Positions 35,295 through 43,482 of a stretch of DNA of 64,000 nt are shown in pieces. The position numbers and the translations under genes were made by a program. Source of the DNA: Streptomyces californicus. GTDB taxonomy: Bacteria; Actinomycetota; Actinomycetes; Streptomycetales; Streptomycetaceae. The stretch is from NCBI RefSeq assembly GCF_000717645.1, contig NZ_JNZZ01000014.1, positions 1-64,000 of the forward strand. Reading direction: 5' to 3'. The notes below the pieces were generated by a model. The model made no database searches and had not been told where the DNA came from. It saw only the letters and a list, made by a program, of their open reading frames with translations. Within the stretch, counting starts at the first letter, position 1; each line of letters opens with the position of its first letter.

Positions 35295-36509
35295 TTACGC
35301 TGCTTCGCCGGTCGCTTCATAATTCCAGAGGGCGCCGGAGAAAGCACGGTACTGGAGAGAGGTAAAGAGTTCATCCAGGGTGGCGAGGTTTCTCGCATGA
35401 GATTCCTGTAGTTGCCTAACCCGCGAAACCCTGTCAAGAAACTGACGCTGTAGAGAAACTTCCGGTAGCGGAATCAAGAATTCCGCGATCTGCCGAAAAT
35501 TCAAGCCCGGCTTCGTCTGCCCGTATTGCATATCTGAAATCTGCCTCTGCCCACCGAACGGGATACTCAGAAAGAAGGAGAGGAAGTCCGGAACAATCTT
35601 CTCCTGCACAGGGCGAAGAATAGCAACGTGCTGGCTCACATACGCTCCAGAAAGATTTTCCGGAACCGCTGAAACCCTCCCGATGCGTGAGCCAGTGATC
35701 GTGAGCAGCACGTCTCCAACCTCAACCCGAGTACGGCGTGCCTCAGCATTGTCAGGAGCTTGGACGTAAGCGACTTCGTCAATCTCGATAGAATTCATTT
35801 GGACATCAAGCGACCGAATGAAGATGCTACCGGAATCCGAGTAATACTTCGCCCATCCACGGCCACCACTCGTAATGAATGAAAGTTGCTCCCCGAGCGG
35901 CACTACCGGATGACCTTCTCCCGTGCCGAACATTTCGAAAAAGATGGACTGGGCAAGGTCGTCGAGGAGAGTGATGGCCTCCCGACGCTTGGTGCGAAGA
36001 ATGTCCACCTCGTCGAGGACGGCGGCGATACGCTTCTGATACGCAAGGGGAGGGAGTGGGATTTTAAGAGACAGCAGGCTGTCTTTGCTCACCGTGGCTT
36101 GATTTACCCATTGCTTACATAGGCCACGGAAGACTCCCGACTCGAACTGAGAAGTCAGCCAACGACTGAGGTATTTAGGGTCGAGTTCCTCGTCATCGGT
36201 ACGAATTCTCTGGAAGTGATTACTGTAGACCACTTCCTCATCGATGCCGGACCAGAATAGCGTCTTCCCCACCAAGTCGGGACTGTTAGTAGCATTGAAT
36301 AGCACGTCGCCAGGGCGTAGCTTACTTTTCTCAATACCCGGATGATTCCGAGGCACTCGTCGTTGTTTGCTCAGATCAATGCCACCCGACTTGGTGACAT
36401 TGTTCATCCGGATTTGAAAGACCCCATTTGCGTCAACCTCTCCGCACGCAAATCCCGGCTTGACCTCGTTAACAAGATCCTTGAGCGATCGCCTTCTCAG
36501 CTCGCTCAT
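35295..36509 (-). CDS. hsdS: Type I restriction-modification specificity subunit
   Basis: 404 residues with the usual duplicated layout: target-recognition domain 1 (about 1-150), conserved helical spacer (PLAYQKRIAAVLDEVDILRTKRREAI), domain 2 (200-355) and a second helix (SLQRQFLDRVSRVRQLQESH). It determines the bipartite DNA target for both methylation and cleavage. Its start overlaps the hsdM stop as ATGA. GC content is visibly lower than elsewhere in the window (AATTC, AAAATT, GAAAG runs), as is common for exchanged hsdS alleles. Confidence 0.93.
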   Translation of the reverse strand: MSELRRRSLKDLVNEVKPGFACGEVDANGVFQIRMNNVTKSGGIDLSKQRRVPRNHPGIEKSKLRPGDVLFNATNSPDLVGKTLFWSGIDEEVVYSNHFQRIRTDDEELDPKYLSRWLTSQFESGVFRGLCKQWVNQATVSKDSLLSLKIPLPPLAYQKRIAAVLDEVDILRTKRREAITLLDDLAQSIFFEMFGTGEGHPVVPLGEQLSFITSGGRGWAKYYSDSGSIFIRSLDVQMNSIEIDEVAYVQAPDNAEARRTRVEVGDVLLTITGSRIGRVSAVPENLSGAYVSQHVAILRPVQEKIVPDFLSFFLSIPFGGQRQISDMQYGQTKPGLNFRQIAEFLIPLPEVSLQRQFLDRVSRVRQLQESHARNLATLDELFTSLQYRAFSGALWNYEATGEAA

Positions 36510-38024
36510 ACCAGCATTCCCTTCAGCTCCTCCGTGCCCTTGGCGATTTCCTCGTTTAGAAGCTCAAGGTCCGCCAAGATCTCCGTGGGCGTCCGCGTCA
36601 CGATTTCCTCGTGGACCGTCTCCTTGTAGCGGTTGAGGGAGAGGTCGTAACCCTGGGCCGCGATGTCTGCCTTTGGTACGCAGAAGCTCTGCTCGGTTCT
36701 CGCCCGGTCCCTCTCCGTGCCGTCTCGCTCCTGCCAGCGAGCCAGAACGTCCGGAAGATTGTTCTTCACGAGTTCGTCCGGCGTCAGTGGGTCACCCTGC
36801 GGGCGTACGCCCAGGCGATCCTCCGGCAGCAGCGCGTTGCGCTTGTCGTCCAGGCTCAAACCGTCCGCCCGCACGTCATAGAACCAGACGTGGTCCGTAC
36901 CGCCCGAGTCCGTCCTCGTGAAGAACAGAATCGCCGTCGATACACCGGCGTATGGCTTGAAGACCCCGCTTGGGAGCTTGACCACCGCCTGGAGCTGCTG
37001 TTCCTCCACCAGAATTCGGCGCAGCTCCTTGTGCGCCTTGCTCGAACCGAAGCACCCCATCGGGGACGATGACGGCCGCCCGGCCGCCGGGCTTCAGGAG
37101 CCGCAAGAACAGAGCCAGGAACAGCAGTTCCGTCTTCTTCGTCTTGACGATGCGCTGGAGGTCCACCGCCGTGGACTCGTAGTCCAAGCTCCCCGCGAAA
37201 GGCGGGTTCGCAAGGATCAGGGAGTAGCGCTCCGCCTCGTCGGCCGCGCTCTCCGCAAGCGAGTCACGGTGCCGAATGTCCGGGTTCTCCACGCCATGGA
37301 GCAACATGTTCATGGAGCCGATGCGAAGCATCGTATTGTCGAAGTCGAAGCCGTGGAATGTCTCCTCGTTGAAGCGCTTGCGCTGCTCGACACCTAGCAG
37401 CGCCTCGCGGTGCACCCGCTGCATGTACGACGCCGCCTGCACCAGGAAGCCGGCCGTGCCGCACGCCGGGTCACAGATTTCGTCGCGCGGCCCCGGCTGG
37501 GTCATCTCGACCATCAGGTCGATGATGTGGCGTGGCGTGCGGAACTGGCCGTTCTGGCCAGCCGTGGCGATCTTCGCGAGCATGTACTCGTAGATGTCGC
37601 CCTTGGTGTCGCTGCTGTCCATGGAGATGTCGTCGAGCAGGTCGACGACCTTCGCCAAAAGGTTGGGCCCTGGGATCGTGAACCGGGCGTCCTTCATGTG
37701 GTGGGAGTACGTCGATGCGTCCCCGCCCATGCGACGCAGGTACGGAAAGACGCCATCAGCGACGAACCCGTACATGATCTCGGGGTCCTTGACCTTGAAG
37801 TTCTGCCAGCGCAGCTCCTGCTGGTCGTCCGAGAAGAAGGGGGCCAGGTCGGCCTTGCCCGTTGCGGTCGCCTTGCGGTCCTTGCGGGTCTGGATCTCGT
37901 CCAGCCGCTTGATGAAGAGCAGGTATGTGATCTGCTCCATCACCTCCAGCGGGTTGGCGATGCCACCGGACCAGAACGCGTCCCAGACGCGTCCCACCTT
38001 GCTCTTCAGTTCGCCCGTAATCAC
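36506..38024 (-). pseudogene. hsdM: Type I methyltransferase subunit HsdM, frameshifted
   Basis: N6-adenine methyltransferase. The first frame (start GTG 38024, reading MITGELKSKVGRVWDAFWSGG) runs through the SAM motif DPACGTAGF (185-193) and catalytic NPPF (273-276) to IVPDGVL near residue 325. At about 37048-37052 the reading frame breaks. The remainder, FGSSKAHKELRRILVEEQQL to the stop at 36506, continues in another frame. The local sequence GTGCTTCGGTTCG would read through as GTG CTC TTC GGT TCG if two bases (CT) were restored, so a 2-bp deletion in a CT repeat is the simplest explanation. Both catalytic motifs lie before the break; the lost part is the C-terminal region. A sequencing error is possible. 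Confidence 0.85.
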
Positions 38025-38310
38025 ACGGAGGATCCTACGGCCCCCGAGTCCCACACCATCCAGACTTGACAAGCCCGAGACTCCACCATCTTGCGTCTCA
38101 GGCATCGGCCTCCGCGCACACCGTCTTGCCGGGCCCCATCCCGCAGCTTCGCTGTCACGCCGGCTACCTGGGCGGCGTTCCTCTACTCCGCCCGTCAAGG
38201 TTGGCCGAAACCCGTACCACCTAACCGTGCTCTCGGCTTGACCGAACGTAGTCGGTCTCGGCAGGATCGGCCTTAGCAAGCAAAATATCGCGCATATGGC
38301 TGCGCAGACC
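38025..38310. other. Intergenic region between hsdM and DUF3800 gene
   Basis: A 286-bp stretch shared by the divergent hsd operon and the DUF3800 gene. I see no gene and no convincing palindrome before the hairpin at 38311. Confidence 0.45.
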
Positions 38311-38340
38311 CTGTGGCCGTCCCTTCTGGGGCGGCCACAG
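38311..38340. terminator. Hairpin CTGTGGCCG / CGGCCACAG
   Basis: 9-bp perfect stem (38311-38319 with 38332-38340) and a 12-base loop, directly before the DUF3800 start at 38360. Its place between a promoter region and a start could mean attenuation rather than simple termination. Confidence 0.6.
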
Positions 38341-38359
38341 ATGCGTTTTGGGAGATTCG

Positions 38360-39298
38360 GTGCATCTGTGCTACATCGACGAGGCGGGCAACGGGCAGAC
38401 ACTCGACCCCATGAGGCCTGACGCCCCTCCAGTCCTCGTCGTCGGTGGCTTCACCGTGCCCCGGGCCCAGATCAAGTCCCTCACCTGGGCCTTCCTCGAC
38501 ACCAAGAAGCACTACCGGCCGCAGTTGCGGAACGCGGAGCAGCTCTCCGAGGTAATCCAGCACGAGATCAAGGGTTCGGATGTCCGCAAGAATCTCCGTG
38601 CCGGCAACCACAGCTGGCAACGTGCTGCCATGGAGCTAGTGGCTTCGCTGCTCGACATGCTGGAATCCCACGAAGCCCGCATCCTCGCCCGCGTGTGGAT
38701 CAAACAGGAAGGGCTGGCGTTCGACGAGTCCGGGGTGTACCCGGCCTCCGTCGCCGCGCTGAACGAGACCTTCCAGGCTCAACTCGCCCATGAGCACTCG
38801 CGCGGCATGATGGTCCTCGACAGCCGCACGAAGGTGAAGAACGCTCCCAATGTGCACTGCGTCACCACCCGTAAGTACCGCACGGGCGGTGACAGCCTCC
38901 GCGGGGTAATCGAGTCGCCGGTCTTCGGCCACAGCGACACCCACACACTTCTCCAGCTCGCCGATCTCGTGGTGTCCTCCGTGCTGTTCCCCATCGCGTG
39001 CCACGCCTACCTGAGCGACGTGACGTGGAACGTGCACTGCGACGACGCTTACCAGCCATTGCGGGAGCAGTTCGGGCAGCGATTGAAGAAGCTGCAGTTC
39101 CGGTACCAGGACCCCATGGGGAAGTGGCGCGGCGGGATCGTCGTATCCGACCGGCGGACCCAGCAGACGTCCAGCCTGATGTTCGGACCTAAGGAGACGG
39201 TCACCGTGCCGACTACTGCGATCCCGGGACAGCCAGGGACTCTGACCCCCGAGCGACGCGAGGCCGAGCTGGACGGCGGTTTGTCGCCTCTCCTGTAA
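38360..39298 (+). CDS. DUF3800 domain protein
   Basis: 312 residues from GTG at 38360, where GGGAG sits at a good distance; a TTG at 38348 is less likely. The N-terminal HLCYIDEAGN and the internal SPVFGHSDTHTLLQLADLVV are the DUF3800 signatures, a presumed RNase-H-like fold with conserved acidic residues (D in YIDEAGN, D in QLADLV). DUF3800 proteins are frequent in defence islands and mobile elements, often next to restriction systems as here, but their role is not established. Single gene, divergent from hsdM. Confidence 0.85.
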   Translation: MHLCYIDEAGNGQTLDPMRPDAPPVLVVGGFTVPRAQIKSLTWAFLDTKKHYRPQLRNAEQLSEVIQHEIKGSDVRKNLRAGNHSWQRAAMELVASLLDMLESHEARILARVWIKQEGLAFDESGVYPASVAALNETFQAQLAHEHSRGMMVLDSRTKVKNAPNVHCVTTRKYRTGGDSLRGVIESPVFGHSDTHTLLQLADLVVSSVLFPIACHAYLSDVTWNVHCDDAYQPLREQFGQRLKKLQFRYQDPMGKWRGGIVVSDRRTQQTSSLMFGPKETVTVPTTAIPGQPGTLTPERREAELDGGLSPLL

Positions 39299-39404
39299 TG
39301 GGATGACCTCCCCCTATTGGTCAGATCGACACTAAGTCGCTGAACTCTGCTGTCTCCGAGGTTCGCTCTGCGATGCTGGAGGTCGATCGAGAGGGGCCGC
39401 AGCG

Positions 39405-39938
39405 ATGCAGTGGAAGATCCACGGGGAACGTCCGATCTACGAGAACAGCTGGGTGAACCTGTGGCTCACCGACGTCGAGACGCCGGACGGGAACCGCTGG
39501 GAGCACCACGTCGTCAAGCTCCGGCACCTGGCCGTAGCCGCCGTCGTCAACGAGCGACGCGAGGTGCTGATGATGTGGCGGCACCGCTTCATCACGGACG
39601 CCTGGGCGTGGGAGCTGCCTATGGGGCTGGTGGAGGAGGGCGAGACGCCGGCCGATGCGGCGGCCCGTGAGGTGCTGGAGGAGACCGGCTGGCGGCCCGG
39701 CCCGATCACACCCCTCATCTACGCCGAGCCTGCCAACGGCATCACCGACTCCCAGCACCACGTCTTCCGGGCCGACGGAGCGACGTACGAGGGCCCGCCG
39801 ACCGAGAAGAACGAATCGGACCGGATCGAGTGGATCCCGCTGGCCGACGTGCGGGGCATGATCGACCGGCGCGAGATCGTCAGCAGTGGCTCCCTCGTCG
39901 GGCTGCTCTACGTCCTCATGGACGAGGCGATCCGCTGA
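39405..39938 (+). CDS. NUDIX hydrolase
   Basis: 177 residues. The Nudix box is complete: G at the start of GLVEEGETPADAAA, then REVLEETGW, matching GX5EX7REUXEEXGU. Preceding strands (HLAVAAVVNERREVLMMWRHRF) and the trailing IEWIPLADVRGMI resemble ADP-ribose pyrophosphatase-type members. It hydrolyses a nucleoside-diphosphate-linked compound; which one cannot be told. Its last 23 bases overlap the end of the convergent XRE-regulator gene. Confidence 0.9.
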   Translation: MQWKIHGERPIYENSWVNLWLTDVETPDGNRWEHHVVKLRHLAVAAVVNERREVLMMWRHRFITDAWAWELPMGLVEEGETPADAAAREVLEETGWRPGPITPLIYAEPANGITDSQHHVFRADGATYEGPPTEKNESDRIEWIPLADVRGMIDRREIVSSGSLVGLLYVLMDEAIR

Positions 39939-41262
39939 TCTGGCGGGGCAGCGCTTCCCGGAGCCGGGACTCGAACGCCACCGCGGCCGGTTCACGGCGG
40001 AAGGGCTCCAGCTGTTCGTGGAACTCCCGGAGGTGGCCGGCGACTCGTTGCGAGCTGACGGCCGCCGCCGGGGCCAGGGCGTCCATGGCCGTGTGGCACG
40101 CCTCGTCGATTTTGCCGCGTTGGAGCTGGGTGCGGGCGAGCCAGAAAGCGTGGAAGGCGCGGCCTCGGTGATTCGTCTGGTGTTCTCGGCGCAGAGCGTC
40201 CGCAATCAGGGGTTCGGCGAAGGCGGCTTCGCCCAGGCGGCCGTGCGCGATACCGGTGTCCACGATCAGCTTCGGCTCGTCGAAGTAGGCGACCCAGGCC
40301 GGATCCGGATCACCGGTGCTGATCCGTCCGAAGTGGGTATGCGCTTCCGAGATCGCGGTGTGGGTCGCGCCGTGATTGCCGAGGGTGGCGTGGGCGAAGG
40401 CTTCGCGCATCGCGAGCATGGCCAGCACGCGCGGTGTCGTCCCCGCGGCCGTTCGGGCTTGGTCCTGGGCGGCCGTGACGAGTGCGAGGGCGTCGCCGGG
40501 CTTGTCCTGGTAAGTGGCCTGGAGGCTCATGCAGGCGAGGACGTTGGCCATGAACTGGCGGTCATCGATGGCCTTGGCCAGGCCGAGGGATTCGGTGAAG
40601 TAGGCACATGCCTGGTGGTACTGGCGGGCGTCGAAGTAGGTCCATCCGGTGAGTCGGGCAAGTTCGGCCGCGATGCTGTACAGGCCGTCCCGCAGAGGAG
40701 CCGGCCGCTGCTCCTTGAGGAGATCGACGACGTAGCGGAGCTGGCCGACGACCGCCGGTCGTAAGGTCTCGCCACCGTGCTCGTCGTCCCGGCGCCAGTA
40801 GTCCGCGATCGACGAGTGCAGCGCTTCCAGCGTCGACGGGCTGAGGTCCCGATCGGCCGCCAGGGCGAGAATGCTGTCGACGTCCGCCCCCGGCAGTCCG
40901 GCGACAAGCGGCTCGACGGCTGAAGCCGGTACCTCGGCCGGTTCGCGGGGCGTGACCGTCAGGCTGGGTGGCGTCTCCCAAGAGCGTCGGGCGAGGCCGA
41001 GCATGTGTCCGGGGATGCGCAATCCGTCCGAGATCCGTTCGATCACATCCATGTGCAGCAGCTGTCGCCGTCCGGCGATCACCTCGCCCACGCGGCTCGG
41101 GGTCAGGTCGCAGCGTCGCGCGATCATCGATGGATAGATGCCTGCTCGTGCCTTGACCAGCTGAAAGATGCGGCCGAAGTCTCTGGCCTGGCATGCCTCG
41201 ATCATCATTGGGTCCGTGAGCAGGCTGACCGGGAGTTCCTTCGAGCGAGATGGCTCGGGCAT
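39916..41262 (-). CDS. XRE-family regulator with TPR-like domain
   Basis: 448 residues. The N-terminal HTH at about 28-80 (FQLVKARAGIYPSMIARRCDLTPSRVGEVIAGRRQLLHMDVIERISDGL) is followed by a long helical-repeat region (160-440) resembling tetratricopeptide repeats, as in peptide- or partner-sensing regulators. Such proteins in Streptomyces are commonly encoded beside the small-protein or peptide genes they control. It is divergent from the radical-SAM operon, and the palindrome TTACCCAAGTTGGGTAA lies between them, so I infer it controls that operon and itself. Confidence 0.88.
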   Translation of the reverse strand: MPEPSRSKELPVSLLTDPMMIEACQARDFGRIFQLVKARAGIYPSMIARRCDLTPSRVGEVIAGRRQLLHMDVIERISDGLRIPGHMLGLARRSWETPPSLTVTPREPAEVPASAVEPLVAGLPGADVDSILALAADRDLSPSTLEALHSSIADYWRRDDEHGGETLRPAVVGQLRYVVDLLKEQRPAPLRDGLYSIAAELARLTGWTYFDARQYHQACAYFTESLGLAKAIDDRQFMANVLACMSLQATYQDKPGDALALVTAAQDQARTAAGTTPRVLAMLAMREAFAHATLGNHGATHTAISEAHTHFGRISTGDPDPAWVAYFDEPKLIVDTGIAHGRLGEAAFAEPLIADALRREHQTNHRGRAFHAFWLARTQLQRGKIDEACHTAMDALAPAAAVSSQRVAGHLREFHEQLEPFRREPAAVAFESRLREALPRQISGSPRP

Positions 41263-41320
41263 CGGGCACGCTCCGGCATGAGGACTACGGATCGCTGCAC
41301 TTGGTCAACCGAGGGTGATG

Positions 41321-41337
41321 TTACCCAAGTTGGGTAA
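41321..41337. promoter_or_regulatory. 17-bp palindrome between XRE gene and radical-SAM operon
   Basis: TTACCCAAGTTGGGTAA: 8-bp perfect arms around a single central base. It lies 59 bases upstream of the XRE start and 49 before the first operon gene. It is the only strong palindrome in the 123-bp divergent region, hence the likely XRE operator. Confidence 0.78.
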
Positions 41338-41385
41338 TCCGCTTGGCCTTTCTGGCCGGGTCCGTGGATCGCGATGCTCCTGGCC

Positions 41386-41586
41386 ATGGCGAACAGACAG
41401 GACGACGTACGGATGACGTTGCGGGTCTCCCACGACTCCGGCCAGACGTGGGGGCCTCTCACGGAGGTACGCGTGGGCGAGGACCCGGTGGTCCCGGAGA
41501 ATCCGGGTCGCTACCCGCCCTGCGTCTGCCCCCGCTGCTCGCAGCAGGCCCGAAATGCCGTCGGGTCCTTCCGGATGGTGTCGTGA
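41386..41586 (+). CDS. Small CxCPxC protein (66 aa), first gene of radical-SAM operon
   Basis: Reads MANRQDDVRMTLRVSHDSGQ onward and ends with PPCVCPRCSQQARNAVGSFRMVS. The CVCPRC cluster may bind a metal. An ATG at 41374 would add four residues. Neither start has a strong ribosome site. The stop overlaps the next ATG (TGATG). Not a family I recognise; its conserved role is suggested only by the tight operon. Confidence 0.6.
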   Translation: MANRQDDVRMTLRVSHDSGQTWGPLTEVRVGEDPVVPENPGRYPPCVCPRCSQQARNAVGSFRMVS

Positions 41587-41915
41587 TGCGTTGCGTGCAC
41601 TGGCGCCGAGTGCCCCTCAACCTGGCACGGGAAGCGCGGGAGCAGTCGGCCGCCCCGTACGTCGACAAAGCGGTGCAGTGCCAGCTGTCCGCGCACGACG
41701 AGGGTGAGCACTTCGGTCTCCTCACCGACGCCGGGACGTACGGGACCGCGCTGTGGCTCCGCTGGCACGGGACGGACGAAGCGGAACTTGTCGTGCTGCC
41801 GGACTGCCCGGTGGTCGCCCCGGGTCCTGACGGTGAGGGCTGCTGTCTGTTCGCCGACCACGCCATGCAGCACACCTGGGAAGACGACCTGGAGGAGGTC
41901 TCGTGCACCAGCTGA
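41586..41915 (+). CDS. Conserved-looking 109-aa protein, second gene of operon
   Basis: Starts MRCVHWRRVPLNLAREAREQ. Later it has QCQLSAHDEGEHFGLLTDAG and a C-terminal CCLFADHAMQHTWEDD. The paired Cys/His residues (C, H, E-H, CC, H, H) look like metal ligands or a structural zinc site. No catalytic domain recognised. Overlaps both neighbours (1 and 13 bases). Confidence 0.6.
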   Translation: MRCVHWRRVPLNLAREAREQSAAPYVDKAVQCQLSAHDEGEHFGLLTDAGTYGTALWLRWHGTDEAELVVLPDCPVVAPGPDGEGCCLFADHAMQHTWEDDLEEVSCTS

Positions 41916-42124
41916 TCGCGAGCCCGCGCAAGACCCGGCGCCCTCGCTCGCCTCGCAACGAACAGTGCGGGGACTGCGGTGGCAGCGGCGCCAACTCGTC
42001 CGGCAAGACCTGCGGCACCTGTAACGGGCTGGGCGAGATCCACTGCCGCGCCGGCCGCCAGACGTCCCGTGTGCTGTCCCGCTCCGTGATCCGGAAGGAG
42101 GGCCACCGATGGCCCACGCTCTGA
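41903..42124 (+). CDS. 73-aa DnaJ-type zinc-finger protein
   Basis: GTG start with GGAGGAGG upstream. The centre, CGDCGGSGANSSGKTCGTCN followed by GLGEIHC, contains two CxxCxGxG-like motifs as in the DnaJ zinc domain, with basic flanks. Possibly a peptide-binding or carrier protein for the adjacent modification enzyme. Its 3' end overlaps the radical-SAM start by 16 bases. Confidence 0.65.
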   Translation: MHQLIASPRKTRRPRSPRNEQCGDCGGSGANSSGKTCGTCNGLGEIHCRAGRQTSRVLSRSVIRKEGHRWPTL

Positions 42125-43233
42125 TCGCCTCCCCGTTCCTCGACGGACACCTTCTCCTCAAGCCGGGAGCAAGGGCCGGCGCCCGAATCTCGGCCGACCA
42201 CTTTGAGGGCCTGTGCCAGGCCGCTGCCGACGGTGAGTCGCTTCCCGCCTGGGCGGTGCAGGCCGCCGCCGACGTGTGGGGCCTGGACCTGGGCGGCCGA
42301 CCCGTGCAGGGCACGGTGCTGGTGCGTGAGCCGTCCGCGTACGGCTACTGCCGGGCCTCCTGGGAGATCAACCTCGGCTGCAACTTCGGCTGCAAGCACT
42401 GCTACCTCGGCGAGCGACCCTTCTCCGGCCTCGGCTGCGAGGACAAGGTGCGGCTGCTGGACATCATGCGCGAGGCCGGTGTCCTCTGGCTCCAGATCAC
42501 CGGCGGCGAGCCCACCATGGATCCCCACTTTCAAGGTGCCTACCGGTACGCCTGGCAGGCCGGGATGATGCTCACCATCTCCACCAACGGCTCGCTGCTC
42601 TGGCGACCTGAGCTCCTCAAGCTCTTCCGGGACTGCCCGCCGTACCGACTGGTGGTCAGCATGTACGGGGCGAGCGAGGAGTCCTTCGACACGCTCACCC
42701 AGCGCCGCGGGGCGTGGAAGGCGTTCCGGCGCGGCATGGACGCCGCCCGTGAGGCGGGGCTTCCGCTGCGTATCAACGTCGTGGTGACCGAGGACAACGC
42801 CTCCGAGGCCGACGAGATGGCCGCCATCGCCGACGAGTGGAACGTCGAGAACCACGCGTACACGAACATGACGCCCACGATCTACGGCGGCGGAGAGCCG
42901 CTACTTGCCCAGTCCGCCGCCCACCTGCGGCAGCGCAAGCCGTTCGCCGGCTGCAACGCGGGACACACCTTCTTCCACGCCGACCCGCACGCCAAGGTCT
43001 CGATCTGCAAGGTCGGCCGCGACGACCAGATCGACCTCATGGCCGAAGGCATCGACGGCCTCACCCGGCTCGGCGCCATCGCCGACCGCCTCATGCTTCG
43101 CACCGGAGGGTGCGAGGGCTGCGCCCTGTCCGGCACCTGCCGGGTCTGCCGCCCCCTGGCCAAGCACTACCAGGAGGCGAAGGCGCCGCTGCACAGCTAC
43201 TGCCAGCACGGAGACAAGGAGAACGCCTCATGA
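42109..43233 (+). CDS. Radical SAM / SPASM-type peptide-modifying enzyme
   Basis: 374 residues. The iron-sulfur motif CNFGCKHC has its three cysteines at 91, 95 and 98; GGEP is at 132-135. The C-terminal 90 residues contain at least eight Cys (CNAGH, ICKVG, GGCEGCALSGTCRVCRPL, YCQHG), a SPASM-like domain that holds auxiliary clusters. About 85 residues precede the radical-SAM core and could form a precursor-binding domain. The family makes C-S, C-C or other crosslinks in ribosomal peptides. RBS AAGGAGGG. The stop overlaps the start of the 54-residue peptide gene as ATGA, so the peptide is the natural substrate. Confidence 0.9.
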   Translation: MAHALIASPFLDGHLLLKPGARAGARISADHFEGLCQAAADGESLPAWAVQAAADVWGLDLGGRPVQGTVLVREPSAYGYCRASWEINLGCNFGCKHCYLGERPFSGLGCEDKVRLLDIMREAGVLWLQITGGEPTMDPHFQGAYRYAWQAGMMLTISTNGSLLWRPELLKLFRDCPPYRLVVSMYGASEESFDTLTQRRGAWKAFRRGMDAAREAGLPLRINVVVTEDNASEADEMAAIADEWNVENHAYTNMTPTIYGGGEPLLAQSAAHLRQRKPFAGCNAGHTFFHADPHAKVSICKVGRDDQIDLMAEGIDGLTRLGAIADRLMLRTGGCEGCALSGTCRVCRPLAKHYQEAKAPLHSYCQHGDKENAS

Positions 43234-43394
43234 CCCCGCCCGTACCGGTGACCATCCTCCCCGGCCCGCCGGCCTCGGCCCGCCGCGCGGCCCCGCCCGT
43301 CGCGACCGCGTCGATCACCGCCGTCCAGGACCTCGACGTGATCGTAGAGAGCGCGGAGTGCTCCTGCGACGCCGGTGACGACAACCCCCACTGA
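43230..43394 (+). CDS. Candidate RiPP precursor peptide (54 aa)
   Basis: Begins MTPPVPVTILPGPP and ends with the core-like ESAECSCDAGDDNPH. The middle segment ITAVQDLDVIVES resembles, in my memory, the leader of FxLD-type peptides. The only Cys residues are C44 and C46; C46 with D50 forms a Cx3D pattern like that of ranthipeptides, in which a radical-SAM enzyme links Cys to Asp. Translationally coupled to the radical-SAM gene. No homologue could be searched, so its precursor role is inferred from size, position and residues. Confidence 0.7.
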   Translation: MTPPVPVTILPGPPASARRAAPPVATASITAVQDLDVIVESAECSCDAGDDNPH

Positions 43395-43482
43395 CCGACA
43401 CGATCCGGTCAACTCCGTTCAGGCCCCGGCGTGCTCGCGTCGGGGCCTGAGCCCTGGCCGGCTCACCGTTAGGGTGCCGCTC

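Noticed and set aside
36506..37060. Separate small methyltransferase-subunit gene starting at ATG 37060
   Set aside because: Its N-terminus begins mid-domain and continues the upstream hsdM frame; it is the 3' part of a frameshifted gene.
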